64,000 nucleotides of DNA from Butyrivibrio sp. (GCA_015056655.1 SVFV01000006.1:1-64000), one strand, 5' to 3'; positions 16,948-26,468 are shown, counted from the first letter of the stretch. Notes: generated from the letters alone by a model not told the origin. Made by a program: numbers and translations.

Positions 16948-18106
16948 GACTTACCCTTTCTGTCTTTCTTCTATCATTTAAGTGATGCTCCTGTTTTTCA
17001 AGATACATAAGAGCATCTATGGCCTCCTGAAATGCCTCTGCTGATATCGCATCTGAAGGATCATAAACCCTGTAGCCGCAGCTTACATCAAGCATCTCAG
17101 TCCAACCATTTTTCTCTTTGATATTTTTTATCTTAATATGAACCTGATTGATCTTTTCTTCTATGACAATCGCATCATCAAGATTTGTTATTATGCAGAA
17201 CTCGTCGCCACCAAATCTACCTATGTACGCATTCTGCCCAAATACTTCCACAAGAACTTCAGCCACATTCCTAACGGTTTTATCACCGGCCAAATGTCCA
17301 TAGTGATCGTTAATCTCCTTAAAGTGGTCAACGTCCATCATGATAGCTGAGAAGCGCTCTCCACTTCCTATACTCTGCCTTATCTTTTCCTCAAGTCTGA
17401 CATCAAGTCCTCGTCTGTTTAGAACGCCTGTGAGGTAATCCACATTGACGTCCTTACTCTGTAAAAAGAAGAACAAAATAAGACATCCAATAGTTATTCC
17501 CGCATAGGTCGTATCCAGATCAGCAATAAAAATCTGGAGGATAGTTCCTATTAGTGAGAGCACAGGAAGCATGATTATTGCATTTCTGTACTCATTCAAA
17601 ATGTTGCCACGATATACGACAGCATAGACAAAAAGCAAGAAGATAAACACCATCATTATGCTCGCCCTGAGCATAAAAAGTGGTCCTCTGAAATACTCTC
17701 CATTTTCAAAGTAATAGAACAGGTTTAGTCCCATGAGCTTTGAAATGATTACAAGAACTATATTCACTATGGCAAAAACATGAAATGCCAGTGAAAATAC
17801 TCTTCTGCCACTCTTGTTTTCTTCATTCATCCAGCAATCTATATATGTCATTGCAAACAATATATCTACCGGATCCAGAAGAAAGATTATAAAGTACCCC
17901 ACCCTTGCGAGGATCAGCAGATTATCTGGATGTGTCTCACCAATATGTCCTACTGTCTCTGCCACAAACAAAATTAATGTCATAACCAGTAGTGCTGAAT
18001 ATCTGCGTCCAGTCTGAATACTTGAAGTACTACTCTGAAAATACAGAAGAAGTACTAGTAGCAGCATACAGAAAAAGTTAAGTACTATCCAACCATCTAT
18101 ATTCAT
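16940..18106 (-). CDS. Membrane-bound diguanylate cyclase (GGDEF)
   Basis: 388 residues. About seven hydrophobic segments fill residues 1-215, resembling the 7TM-type sensor input domains. The GGDEF domain follows (about 220-375): DYLTGVLNRRGLD, MMDVDHFKEINDHYGH, the intact active site RFGGDEF, and VSCGYRVYDP. No RxxD product-inhibition site is obvious just before GGDEF. It makes cyclic di-GMP from GTP in response to a membrane signal. Overlaps apeB at its 3' end. Confidence 0.9.
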   Translation of the reverse strand: MNIDGWIVLNFFCMLLLVLLLYFQSSTSSIQTGRRYSALLVMTLILFVAETVGHIGETHPDNLLILARVGYFIIFLLDPVDILFAMTYIDCWMNEENKSGRRVFSLAFHVFAIVNIVLVIISKLMGLNLFYYFENGEYFRGPLFMLRASIMMVFIFLLFVYAVVYRGNILNEYRNAIIMLPVLSLIGTILQIFIADLDTTYAGITIGCLILFFFLQSKDVNVDYLTGVLNRRGLDVRLEEKIRQSIGSGERFSAIMMDVDHFKEINDHYGHLAGDKTVRNVAEVLVEVFGQNAYIGRFGGDEFCIITNLDDAIVIEEKINQVHIKIKNIKEKNGWTEMLDVSCGYRVYDPSDAISAEAFQEAIDALMYLEKQEHHLNDRRKTERVSHE

Positions 18107-18117
18107 TCTTACACCTA

Positions 18118-18870
18118 TTACTTGCTGGCTCTGATTCTATCCTGCAAGCCTCTGAAAAGCTCATACAACTTCTCAGTGTTGAGCATCTTACCACCTCGAA
18201 ATACTGGTTTCTTGTACCTGAAAATCTTAATATTCTTAAGCTGATATTTTTGTCTGAAATCAAGTCTCTCTACTGCTGCCTGGAAAACCTCTTCCATTCT
18301 CACATCAAACTCTGACATGGCATTTTCAACCATTGAAAGAAGATGATAAAGACTGGATACGGTAAGAACCAGGTCTGCCGCAAGATACGCCATCAATAAA
18401 AGTGCAATGATTTCAGCCGCATAAGGATTCATTGTGTTTCTAAACTTCATTGACAAAGGAAGAACAAATCTTGTCACGAAAATTCCAGCAACGCCAAAAC
18501 CCAGTGTAGCCGGAACGCAAACCCTTCCGTTTAAGTTAAGTGGCATATCATTGTAATCCCACCATACTGCGTGGAATCGCTTTTCCAAAAGATATGAGGT
18601 TCCATATTCCAGGAAAAAGCTTCCTATCGAACAGACAAGGAATATTTTCCACATAGGAATCTGATCGTAAGGAACATTTCTGAACATCGGGAGATATTCA
18701 AAAATCAGTATAGTAAGCACCGTTCCTGTTCCGTAAATGGGGCAGATTGGCCCAAACAAAAAACCTCTGTTTGACCAATGGCCTTCCTTTACAGTGCAGT
18801 AGGTACATTCATATATCCACCCTATAAAACTGTAAACCATGAATTCAATAAAAATCTTACATATAAACAT
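18118..18870 (-). CDS. CmpB-type putative ABC transporter membrane protein (PF06541-like)
   Basis: 250 residues from the ATG at 18870, preferred because GGAG stands seven bases before it; a TTG six codons upstream overlaps the nth stop. The start FMVYSFIGWIYECTYCTVKEG, with NRGFLFGPICPIYG, is the hallmark of the ABC_trans_CmpB family. Five or six membrane segments, then a cytoplasmic basic tail (about 180-250). The function of the family is not established. Follows nth, almost touching. Confidence 0.8.
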   Translation of the reverse strand: MFICKIFIEFMVYSFIGWIYECTYCTVKEGHWSNRGFLFGPICPIYGTGTVLTILIFEYLPMFRNVPYDQIPMWKIFLVCSIGSFFLEYGTSYLLEKRFHAVWWDYNDMPLNLNGRVCVPATLGFGVAGIFVTRFVLPLSMKFRNTMNPYAAEIIALLLMAYLAADLVLTVSSLYHLLSMVENAMSEFDVRMEEVFQAAVERLDFRQKYQLKNIKIFRYKKPVFRGGKMLNTEKLYELFRGLQDRIRASK

Positions 18871-18884
18871 GTAATAGCTCCAAC

Positions 18885-19532
18885 TCAAGTAGTCTTTACC
18901 TGTTTTTTGCCATATTTGCAGATATCCTTAAGGCAACAGATATCGCATTCTGGTCTCCTGGCTACGCATACTGCTCTTCCATGATCAACGAACCTATGGC
19001 ATAGTCCGTTACCTTCATTCTCCGGAATGATCTTCCAAAGGGCTTTCTCAACTTTGTAAGGATCCTTCTCATTATCCACAAGCCCTATAAGATTACTAAG
19101 TCTGATACAGTGTGTATCTGTAACAATTGCAGGCTTCCCAAAGATATCTCCCATTATGAGATTGGCGCTTTTCCTTCCAACTCCGGGGAGCTGCAACAGC
19201 TCTTCCATGTTATCTGGAACAAGTCCGTTATACTTTTCATCAAGTATCTTCATACATGCAGAGATGTCCCTTGCCTTGGACTTCCCTAGTCCGCAGGGTC
19301 TTACTATCTCTTCTATCTCGGTTGGATCAGCCTCAGCCAGAGCCTTAACTGATGGGAATCTTGCATATAAAAGGGGAGTTGTTTTATCCACCCTTGCATC
19401 CGTACACTGAGCAGCAAGTCTTACGCTGACAAGAAGCTGCCATGCCTCGCTGTAATCCAATGTACAATCGGATTCCGGATACTCTTTTTTTAGTCTCTCA
19501 ATAACTTCGATAGCTAACTGCTTTTTGGTCAT
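18885..19532 (-). CDS. nth: Endonuclease III
   Basis: 215 residues. Helix-hairpin-helix LLQLPGVGRKSANLIMG with its catalytic lysine (K in GRKSA), the aspartate in VDHGRAVCVA, and a complete Fe-S cluster motif C-x6-C-x2-C-x5-C at the C-terminus (CVARRPECDICCLKDIC). It removes oxidised pyrimidines and nicks abasic sites. Good Shine-Dalgarno CGGAG. Confidence 0.95.
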   Translation of the reverse strand: MTKKQLAIEVIERLKKEYPESDCTLDYSEAWQLLVSVRLAAQCTDARVDKTTPLLYARFPSVKALAEADPTEIEEIVRPCGLGKSKARDISACMKILDEKYNGLVPDNMEELLQLPGVGRKSANLIMGDIFGKPAIVTDTHCIRLSNLIGLVDNEKDPYKVEKALWKIIPENEGNGLCHRFVDHGRAVCVARRPECDICCLKDICKYGKKQVKTT

Positions 19533-19562
19533 GTTTTCTCCGGTAAGCCTTATACTTACATA

Positions 19563-19596
19563 AAGTCCGAAAAGCCATTATTAGCTCTTCGGACTT
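19563..19596 (-). terminator. Hairpin downstream of the 19601 gene
   Basis: AAGTCCGAA (19563-19571) pairs with TTCGGACTT (19588-19596). On the minus strand a short TTTATGT follows, a weak T-tract. It separates the surface-protein pair from nth. Confidence 0.6.
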
Positions 19597-19600
19597 GTAA

Positions 19601-20053
19601 TCAATCCTCTGACTGTTCAAGTGCACTGCCTAACAATTTCAATAACTCTAAAACACTTCTAAAGTGCATCTTTTTCTTTTTATCTGCCCACAAAACCTGG
19701 CCCTGCCAGGATGTGTGCTGTCTGAATTTAACCTGTATCAGGAATGTAGCAACTTCTCCTCTGTATGATTTAAGCGTTCTGATGGGTTCTCTTTTTCTAA
19801 TGGAATTAGAATTGTGGAAAACCTTACAGCTGTCCTTTTTCCCAAATGTCCTATATGCTGATACTCTCTGAGGAAAATCCCATTCGTCATATAACGCATC
19901 CATCTTCATTATAAGGTCAAGTGAATTCACAAATGGAATGCTATCTTCCTCGTAGGGAGTCCACATCGCTCCCTTGATATCATCATTTTCAATCGCATCC
20001 ACACAGACGCAGATCAAATTCTTACCATATATTCTCTCTTCTGATTCAGCCAT
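19601..20053 (-). CDS. Conserved small cytoplasmic protein coupled to the surface protein
   Basis: 150 residues, no signal peptide or membrane segment. The C-terminal half (TFLIQVKFRQHTSWQGQVLW, then KKKKMHFRSVLELLKLLGSAL) resembles short proteins I recall from Lachnospiraceae with no assigned function; the beta-rich core with RQHTSWQG is the most distinctive part. The ATG overlaps the TGA of the upstream surface-protein gene in ATGGCTGA, so it is translationally coupled to it. Confidence 0.65.
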   Translation of the reverse strand: MAESEERIYGKNLICVCVDAIENDDIKGAMWTPYEEDSIPFVNSLDLIMKMDALYDEWDFPQRVSAYRTFGKKDSCKVFHNSNSIRKREPIRTLKSYRGEVATFLIQVKFRQHTSWQGQVLWADKKKKMHFRSVLELLKLLGSALEQSED

Positions 20054-21872
20054 TATTTCTTCTCTTATTCTTTCCGGTAATAATTATAACTGTCATTGCT
20101 GATATAAGCATGATCATAAGTCTAAGGTCAACACCAGTAGTAGCGTCAGCTGTTTCACCGCGTCTGGCACCAAGAACCTGTCCCTTTGGTGTATCCGCTG
20201 TGTCAGTTCCTGACTCTTTATCTTTTCTGGCACCAAGAACACTGGGAGCATCCGCTGTGCTTGATGAAGAACTACTTGCTACTGAACTGCTATCAGAAGA
20301 GCTTCCTGATGACTCTGTCTGAGATCCCTCAGAAGAAGTACCCTCAGTTGAGCTGTTACTTTCAGCCTTCTTAACCTTAAGCTTTCCAGGAACCTTGGAT
20401 ACTTTGTAGTTAGCTTCAAGAGTTCCATCGTTCATTGTGTAAGTAAAGTAGTTATAGCTCTCACCTACGTCCTTCTGCTTTCCAGTAAACTGGTAAGTTG
20501 CACCCTCTCCATCAACGAAGCCGTCACCAGTAACCTTAACCTCGTGCTTGGTAAGATCTTCGCCATCGTAGCTCTTTTCTGCGCTTGCAGAAGTCATAGT
20601 GATATTTCTCTTATCAATAGTTAAAGTACCAGGAAGATACTCAAACTTGAAATCCTTGGTCACATCATTGCCAGCCGCGTCTCTTACAACAGGTGAACCG
20701 GTTATATCTACAAGATACTCTCCTGCATTAGTTCCACTGCCGACTGCGCTGATACCACTAACAGAATATGTAGCACCATTCATAGTAAATGAAACAGACT
20801 GAGCAGGGTCGCCAATACCCTCTACTCTGTATTCATCATTGCCTCTGGCACTTAAAGAAAATCCTGAAAGTGTCTGTGCCTGTCCGTTATACTTAACGTT
20901 TCCGCTATTACCAGTAATTGTCAAAATGTATTGCTGAGCATCAAGATTCTCAACTACTCTGAGCTCACCATATTTAACAACAATGTTGTATTTATCTGCT
21001 GGTGTGCCCTCATTAAGCTTAACTGTAAATTTGTTCGGAACTGATCCAACTTCTGTCTGGCTCTCTGTGAAGGTATATGTAGCACCATCGCCATCAAGCC
21101 ATCCTTCCTCAACAAACAAAACTCCCATATCATCAACAAGGGGCTTTCCATCATAAACCTTTACAAGGCTCATGGACTCAAGCTTTACAGTGGGCTTTGT
21201 TACATCATAGGTTTCTGAAGGATCAACCATTACATAGCCCTCATCAGGACTTCCTGCTGTTGACGGAGCAGGTTCTGGTGCAGGCTCTGTGCTCTCTGGA
21301 GCGGATGAAGCCTCGCTTGATGCTGTAGAGCTCTCTGGAGCGGATGATGCTTCGCTTGATGCTGTAGAACTCTCAGGAGCGGATGATGCTTCGCTTGATG
21401 CTGCGGAGCTCTCCGGAGTAGGCTCACTAGGAGTTGTTGATCCCGTATTTCCACTATCTGATGAACCCGAAGTTGCTTCTGTGCTGGCAGTAGAAGGCGT
21501 AGTGGATTCTTCAGTTGAAGAATTTGATGCAGTAGGTATTTCCTCAGTACTCGCAGAAGATGCATCATTTGAAGAATCTACTGTTTCAGTTTTTTCCTGT
21601 TTTTCAGTAGTCTCATCTTCCAAACCAGAAGCTGTTCCAGAATTTGCAGACAGAGCTTCTAACTCTTCGTCCTCTTTTGCAGGCTCAGCCTGGGTATTGT
21701 CTTCTATTATTTCGTCAGTGTTATCTTCACTAACAATTGGAGTGATTTCCTGTGCATAGGATGTCCTGAGGTATGAATCTCCTCCGGTTATCCCTGACAG
21801 AAACAGACCTGCTGCAACTATTGCAGCAATAGATGTATTCATGATTTTCAAACTTTTTTTATTCCCCTTCAA
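20046..21872 (-). CDS. Large exported surface protein with MBG-type domains
   Basis: 608 residues from a TTG start after GAGG. Signal peptide about 1-40 (hydrophobic AAIVAAGLFLSGITGG, then SYAQE). A long Ser/Thr/Glu/Ala-rich region (about 45-215) includes three exact 13-residue repeats SSAPESSTASSEA. Two or three MBG-like beta domains follow (about 225-500), each with the K-x-Y-D-G-x-x-L and G-A-T-Y-x-F pattern (KVYDGKPLVDD, EKSYDGEDLTKH). A second Ser-rich stretch precedes VLGAR motifs and a C-terminal hydrophobic helix with a basic tail (GKNKRRNNG). There is no clear LPxTG, so it is probably held by the helix. Confidence 0.8.
   Translation of the reverse strand: MKGNKKSLKIMNTSIAAIVAAGLFLSGITGGDSYLRTSYAQEITPIVSEDNTDEIIEDNTQAEPAKEDEELEALSANSGTASGLEDETTEKQEKTETVDSSNDASSASTEEIPTASNSSTEESTTPSTASTEATSGSSDSGNTGSTTPSEPTPESSAASSEASSAPESSTASSEASSAPESSTASSEASSAPESTEPAPEPAPSTAGSPDEGYVMVDPSETYDVTKPTVKLESMSLVKVYDGKPLVDDMGVLFVEEGWLDGDGATYTFTESQTEVGSVPNKFTVKLNEGTPADKYNIVVKYGELRVVENLDAQQYILTITGNSGNVKYNGQAQTLSGFSLSARGNDEYRVEGIGDPAQSVSFTMNGATYSVSGISAVGSGTNAGEYLVDITGSPVVRDAAGNDVTKDFKFEYLPGTLTIDKRNITMTSASAEKSYDGEDLTKHEVKVTGDGFVDGEGATYQFTGKQKDVGESYNYFTYTMNDGTLEANYKVSKVPGKLKVKKAESNSSTEGTSSEGSQTESSGSSSDSSSVASSSSSSTADAPSVLGARKDKESGTDTADTPKGQVLGARRGETADATTGVDLRLMIMLISAMTVIIITGKNKRRNNG
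21292..21408 (-). repeat. Three tandem 39-bp repeats in the surface-protein gene
   Basis: Units 21292-21330, 21331-21369 and 21370-21408 differ at only a few bases and encode 13-residue Ser/Glu repeats. Such repeats can change number by slippage and vary linker length. Confidence 0.8.
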
Positions 21873-21985
21873 AACACTATCCTCATTCTGAAAAAATTAG
21901 CCAATAAAACATAATAATTTTATCTTTTTTTTTCAACAAAATCAATACAGGCTATTTCATGCAAAACTGCACGATTTCTCGCTTT

Positions 21986-22645
21986 TTATACGTCTTCACT
22001 TAAGTAGCTGACCACATCATCAAGGCTTTCAAGCACAGTCTCTGATATTTCTTCCATCTCACTATCCGCAGGAAGAAGATCAGGAACCATTATTGGTCTT
22101 AAATTTCCTCTATGAGCTGAGCGGACTCCATTGTAGGAATCCTCGATGGCATAAGCATTTTCCGGCTTTACACCTATCTTTTCACAGGCGAGAAGAAAAA
22201 TCTCCGGATGCGGTTTACTATGAGAGACCATGTCTCCTGTGATAATTTCATCAAAATAATCAAGAATGCCAGCATCTCTGAGCTGGTTAACTACTGTCTG
22301 CCTTCTGGTGGATGACGCAAGAGCTATCTTTTTACCCTGATACTGGAGAAAATCGAGAATAGCATGAACTCCCTTTTTCATTGGAAGTCTTCCACCGTCA
22401 TATTTATCGTGATACATTTTTGAAGCTTCCTTCGCATAGGTATCATAAGGAAAATCCTCTCCATAAGCTTCAAGCATTATTTCTTTTGTTCTTTGCTCGT
22501 TTGTACCTGTACAGGCAAGATATGGCTTTTCAATGCCTTTGATGCCATATTTTTCTGCAAGCTCAAGCCAGCAATTCATAGTTGCTCTCTCAGAATCAAA
22601 AATAATTCCGTCCATATCAAAAACTACAGCATCAAATTTTTTCAT
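21986..22645 (-). CDS. HAD-family phosphatase, beta-phosphoglucomutase-like
   Basis: 219 residues. HAD motif I VVFDMDGIIFDSE (8-20), motif II ALASSTRR, motif III lysine in SHSKPHPEIF and motif IV AIEDSYNGVRSA. The cap lies between I and II as in subclass I. Acts on a small phosphorylated sugar or similar molecule; the substrate cannot be told. Consensus GGAGG before the start. Monocistronic. Confidence 0.88.
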   Translation of the reverse strand: MKKFDAVVFDMDGIIFDSERATMNCWLELAEKYGIKGIEKPYLACTGTNEQRTKEIMLEAYGEDFPYDTYAKEASKMYHDKYDGGRLPMKKGVHAILDFLQYQGKKIALASSTRRQTVVNQLRDAGILDYFDEIITGDMVSHSKPHPEIFLLACEKIGVKPENAYAIEDSYNGVRSAHRGNLRPIMVPDLLPADSEMEEISETVLESLDDVVSYLSEDV

Positions 22646-22696
22646 AACAATCCTCCACTGCCATGATTGGCAGAAACTTCTTCATAAATCCCCAAT

Positions 22697-22738
22697 AAAA
22701 AACCTTGTACAGCAAGTATACCATGCCGCACAAGGTTT
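22697..22738 (-). terminator. Terminator downstream of the 22767 gene
   Basis: AAAACCTTGT (22699-22708) pairs with ACAAGGTTT (22730-22738); on the minus strand the stem is followed by TTTTTTATT. Good rho-independent terminator. Confidence 0.8.
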
Positions 22739-22766
22739 CGTACCTTAATGTTTTGTAAGCTTTAGA

Positions 22767-23936
22767 TTAATACGCATTTGCGTTTGTCAAAAAATCCTTA
22801 ACCATATCTATTCCGCCCATAGAATTGATGACACTGTCATCCTTTAATACTTCTTTGACGTTGTTGTGAGCGTTGAATTCAATTTTACCAATGAGCCAGG
22901 AATCAAAATCAAGCTTTGACATCACAGTTCCAACTACCTTATTTCTAAAAAGCTCATTCATATTGACCTGAGATTCATTAAATGCACTTAGCTTTTCCTC
23001 TTCGGAAATCTCATCATTTGTAAGAATGTCGTAGGTTCGTATAAGGTCTTCATCCATAAGCGCATTTGCGTCTCTCACATCTTTACTCTCAGAAGCTGAC
23101 TGTCCAAACATACTATCAAGCTGTTCCTTATTGTCCGATATAACATCCATTGCCTTGAATTTCATCTTATCTTCCGGAGTCTTTTCTGTAACCTTGCCAT
23201 CCTCATCCTCAAACTCCAGAACTCCGCTCTCCTCTTCGCCATCTTCAGCCAGTATATCTACGTCCTCAAGCTCGACATCCTCGTCCTCTTCATCATCCTC
23301 ATCTGTCTTTATTGATTCTCTTAAGATTTCTATTATTTTCTTTTTCTGATTCTGATCCTCCTGAGCTTCAGCAAGCATCTGCGAGTCCTTTATTGCTTCA
23401 TCAGAGTATTTTTGTGCTTCCAGTTCCTGCTGCATATCAGAGTAAAGCCTGAGCCTCTGAATCATATTTTCCTGCAATGAGCCCATAGCCTGCTCGTAGT
23501 CTTCTCTTGTCAGCACATGAAATCTTTTATCAGCATAATTCTGTGCAGAAAGCTTTTTCAGCTCTTCATTGATGAAATCTCTATCTTCATCAGATAACTC
23601 TTCGCCGCTTTGCAGCTTTGCATTCAAAGCATCTACTCTTTCCAAGCTACTCTGAGTCTGAGCAGCCTTTTCTTTTATCTCTTCTGCCTTGCTGTCCCTA
23701 AGCTTCTTTGCAAGCTCACGCCCCTCGTTTGAAATATCAACAGACGCAGACTTATTCCTTACAAGTCCATTTTTCAATGGATCAGCAGTTTCCGAAACAT
23801 TATTTGATTTTATGTTTTTGGAATTATGCTTAAGACCAGCAGACTTAGTTTTTGCAGGATCCTTATGTTCGATTCCCGCAAAATGCACTCCTTTGCCAAA
23901 ACTAATAGATAGCCGATTATTTGAAGACGTACTCAT
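22767..23936 (-). CDS. Acidic coiled-coil protein of unknown function
   Basis: 389 residues from the second ATG at 23936: the sequence GGAGGGAATGCATATG puts the first ATG too close to the Shine-Dalgarno and the second at the normal spacing. Soluble, with long charged helices (about 60-215), a run of Glu/Asp (about 215-260) and a helical C-terminal domain. The segment SVDISNEGRELAKKL (about 69-83) resembles the conserved D-x-V-x-I-S-x-x-G region of FlgM-type anti-sigma factors, but the rest does not. No confident family; a flagellar link is only a suggestion. Confidence 0.6.
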   Translation of the reverse strand: MSTSSNNRLSISFGKGVHFAGIEHKDPAKTKSAGLKHNSKNIKSNNVSETADPLKNGLVRNKSASVDISNEGRELAKKLRDSKAEEIKEKAAQTQSSLERVDALNAKLQSGEELSDEDRDFINEELKKLSAQNYADKRFHVLTREDYEQAMGSLQENMIQRLRLYSDMQQELEAQKYSDEAIKDSQMLAEAQEDQNQKKKIIEILRESIKTDEDDEEDEDVELEDVDILAEDGEEESGVLEFEDEDGKVTEKTPEDKMKFKAMDVISDNKEQLDSMFGQSASESKDVRDANALMDEDLIRTYDILTNDEISEEEKLSAFNESQVNMNELFRNKVVGTVMSKLDFDSWLIGKIEFNAHNNVKEVLKDDSVINSMGGIDMVKDFLTNANAY

Positions 23937-24030
23937 ATGCATTCCCTCCGTTGAAAGCTACAAGTGTTCTTAACGTATATATCGGAATTAGTTTAGAAGA
24001 CTTTATAGAAAAAAATTTTTTTCAAAAAAT

Positions 24031-24060
24031 AAGGATGAAACCAAATTTGATTTCATCCTT
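24031..24060 (-). terminator. Terminator downstream of the lipoprotein gene
   Basis: AAGGATGAAA (24031-24040) pairs with TTTCATCCTT (24051-24060); the minus strand continues ATTTTTTGAAAAAAATTTTTT. Ends the lipoprotein gene. Confidence 0.85.
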
Positions 24061-24102
24061 TAATCTTATTTTTTTAAAGCTCCGAAACAGCTTCCTTTGT
24101 AA

Positions 24103-25848
24103 TTAGTCTAAAGCGCTGTAGAAATTGTCGATGTTTTCCTCAGGAAGAGTAACCGGATCCCATCCAAAGTCCTTATACTGTGTGATAGAAAGATTATTTG
24201 CAGCTACATAGTTTGCAATAATCTGAGCTCTTGTCTTATCAGCAAGCTCCTGATCGCTATGAGCCTTCATAAAGTCATCATAGTAATCTCCAAAAATCTC
24301 TTTTGCTGAGTCTGTAAAGTTTGATCCATCCTCAACGATTCTTGTTTTAACTACTTCATAGCCCTCATCTGTGTACTTTATATGGATGCATCCGGGATAG
24401 GAGCCTCCACTAGCTGTCTCAAGAGTATCTCCATTTAATTTGTAATTGTAGTACCAGAAGTCTCCATAAACTTTGATATCTGATTTATCACTCTCATCCA
24501 CTGCTACGATTACAGGACTTGGAATTCCAACATCTGCTGCCTCATATCCCTGGCCAAACTCATCAGCTATGCACTTATAAAGCACACTATAGAAAAGCTC
24601 AGGTCCCGGATACTCGTATGCAGGAAGTGTAGCCGCTGATGCATTTAAATCATTTCCATATTCTGCAAGCCCAATTGCATCTGTATTCCCTGAAAGTGGC
24701 TTGAAATCGAGCTTCACAAATCCCTTTTCAAGATTTTCAGTCTCTTTATTATAGTCATCCTCAGTTATAGGCTCATATTCCATCTGATCGTAGGTCTTGA
24801 ACCAGGGCTCTTGTTCATTTTCATAGGAATCATATTTATAACCAAACTGATAAACAAGCTCAGTTGAATTGGACATAAGCGCATATACATCATAAGCAGT
24901 ATGTCCTGCTCCGCCAGATCCCACATTGCAAAGGAAATTGTCTTCATAATCATAGAAGCGATTTCTTGCAAAGCCTGAGATTACAAAGGTAGGATTACCA
25001 TCAACCATTGTGTAAACATCATAGGTGATATTATCGAAATCCTCTATTCCCATCGGGCCTACAAACAGCTCGTCAATTCCATCTACGTTGATATCCTTGT
25101 AGGCATATCCAATCTTATCAAGAGGATCTCCGCCATCACTTGAAAGCATCTCGTAATTGAACTCAGAGCTCATCTGCTCCTGTTCACACTTATTGGCATC
25201 CCATTCCTCATTCATGGCTCTGACATATTTTGCAAGAACTGTGTTGTACAGGTCCTCGCCCTTCATGCCAGCTCCAGCCATGTAAGTGTATCCATTTATT
25301 CCCGTCACAGAAGCGATAATAGCATCTGCTGCTTCATCCAGCTTCTTAAAATCCTCTGGCATATCTTCAAGGTTGTAATCCCACTGAATCTCTGTAGGAT
25401 AGCCCCTTACCATATCGAAGATTTCAGCATTCTCATTGGAAAGCTCCCCAATCTTCTCATAAGGCCCACCTGCATACTCCTTGGGACGGGCAACTGCCCA
25501 TACGCTCAGCTCAAGTCCTCCAAAGCCTGCGTCTTTGGATTCCTTATGGAAAACATCTATTCTGTCATCGGAAATCTCAACATCGACTATCCCAGCAAGA
25601 TCCTCTGGTATTGTTATCTCGAAGTAATTGTTTGAATAAGTAGAAGTTGCCTGCGCTACATCTTCTGAAGTAGCTTCTGAGCTTTCCTCGCTGCTTTCAG
25701 CCGGAGCTTCCTCCTTTTCCTGAGCATCTTCAGTGCTTTGCTCGCTAGTTCCTGTCTGAGCCGGATTCTCGACTACCTCATTTTTCTGAGTGCATCCAGA
25801 AAGAACCAGCATTGTTCCCACCAAAACAAAAGCTATTTTCTGTTTCAT
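24103..25848 (-). CDS. Putative lipoprotein of unknown function
   Basis: 581 residues. A lipoprotein signal MKQKIAFVLVGTMLVLSGC has its lipobox cysteine at residue 19; Lgt, encoded in this window, would modify it. A Glu/Ser/Thr-rich linker (20-70) leads to a first globular domain (about 72-180) and a second one (about 190-400) rich in Asp/Tyr/Gly. The GYAYKDINVDGIDELFVGP piece resembles a calcium-binding or FG-GAP-like loop seen in many uncharacterised Lachnospiraceae lipoproteins. The C-terminal part is soluble. Monocistronic. Confidence 0.75.
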   Translation of the reverse strand: MKQKIAFVLVGTMLVLSGCTQKNEVVENPAQTGTSEQSTEDAQEKEEAPAESSEESSEATSEDVAQATSTYSNNYFEITIPEDLAGIVDVEISDDRIDVFHKESKDAGFGGLELSVWAVARPKEYAGGPYEKIGELSNENAEIFDMVRGYPTEIQWDYNLEDMPEDFKKLDEAADAIIASVTGINGYTYMAGAGMKGEDLYNTVLAKYVRAMNEEWDANKCEQEQMSSEFNYEMLSSDGGDPLDKIGYAYKDINVDGIDELFVGPMGIEDFDNITYDVYTMVDGNPTFVISGFARNRFYDYEDNFLCNVGSGGAGHTAYDVYALMSNSTELVYQFGYKYDSYENEQEPWFKTYDQMEYEPITEDDYNKETENLEKGFVKLDFKPLSGNTDAIGLAEYGNDLNASAATLPAYEYPGPELFYSVLYKCIADEFGQGYEAADVGIPSPVIVAVDESDKSDIKVYGDFWYYNYKLNGDTLETASGGSYPGCIHIKYTDEGYEVVKTRIVEDGSNFTDSAKEIFGDYYDDFMKAHSDQELADKTRAQIIANYVAANNLSITQYKDFGWDPVTLPEENIDNFYSALD

Positions 25849-25967
25849 AATATTTCTCCCCTCATAAGATTTATTATAAAATAATAATTCCTTACTTATT
25901 ATGCACCATTTTGCGTTAATTAATTATTAAATTATAATAAACTCCCCAAGAGAATACCAACATCCCC

Positions 25968-26459
25968 TCAATCTTCATATGCAAGATACAGGATACTTTG
26001 AGCATCCTTGCCACATATGTCTCTGATTTCCTTTTGTCCTACAAGTCTGAATCCATCATAGGTAAACTTAGGTGCTGTAGCGCATGACATGAAACAGTAG
26101 CTATCCTTATCAAGATTCTCTGCAGCGAATATCGCACCCTTTGGAATAACTACCATTGCCATTTCACCATTTTCAATATCTCTCCCAAGAAGTAATTCTT
26201 CGATTTTTCCATCTGCAATCACTGTTATCTTAACTGCGCATCCTTCATGGTGATACCATATCTCTTCGCAATCAATCTGATGAAAATGAGAGAGGTCATC
26301 TTCTATTAAAAGAAAGTATATGCTTCCTGCTAGTGGCCTGTCTTCCTTTTTATCAGTAGATGTGTAACATTCAGAAAACCACCCACCTTCAGGATGTGCT
26401 TCAAGGGCATAGTTTTTCTTTAATTTTTCCACTCGCTTATTATCCATATCATTTTCCAT
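25968..26459 (-). CDS. Cupin-fold protein of the DUF985 / Cupin_5 family
   Basis: 163 residues from ATG 26459; a TTG three codons upstream and an ATG four codons downstream are alternatives, since no Shine-Dalgarno decides. Family features: HPEGGWFSECY (Tyr), SIYFLLIEDDLSHFHQIDCEEIW with paired histidines, WYHHEGCAVKITVI, VVIPKGAIFAAEN, and SCATAPKFTYDGFRL. The fold suggests a small-molecule or metal-binding enzyme; activity unknown. It follows the GNAT gene immediately and is likely co-transcribed. (Motifs given in pieces.). Confidence 0.8.
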   Translation of the reverse strand: MENDMDNKRVEKLKKNYALEAHPEGGWFSECYTSTDKKEDRPLAGSIYFLLIEDDLSHFHQIDCEEIWYHHEGCAVKITVIADGKIEELLLGRDIENGEMAMVVIPKGAIFAAENLDKDSYCFMSCATAPKFTYDGFRLVGQKEIRDICGKDAQSILYLAYED

Positions 26460-26468
26460 TTCTATCAA

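Noticed and set aside
21292..21408. A CRISPR-like array
   Set aside because: The 39-bp units abut with no spacers and code for Ser/Glu-rich protein.
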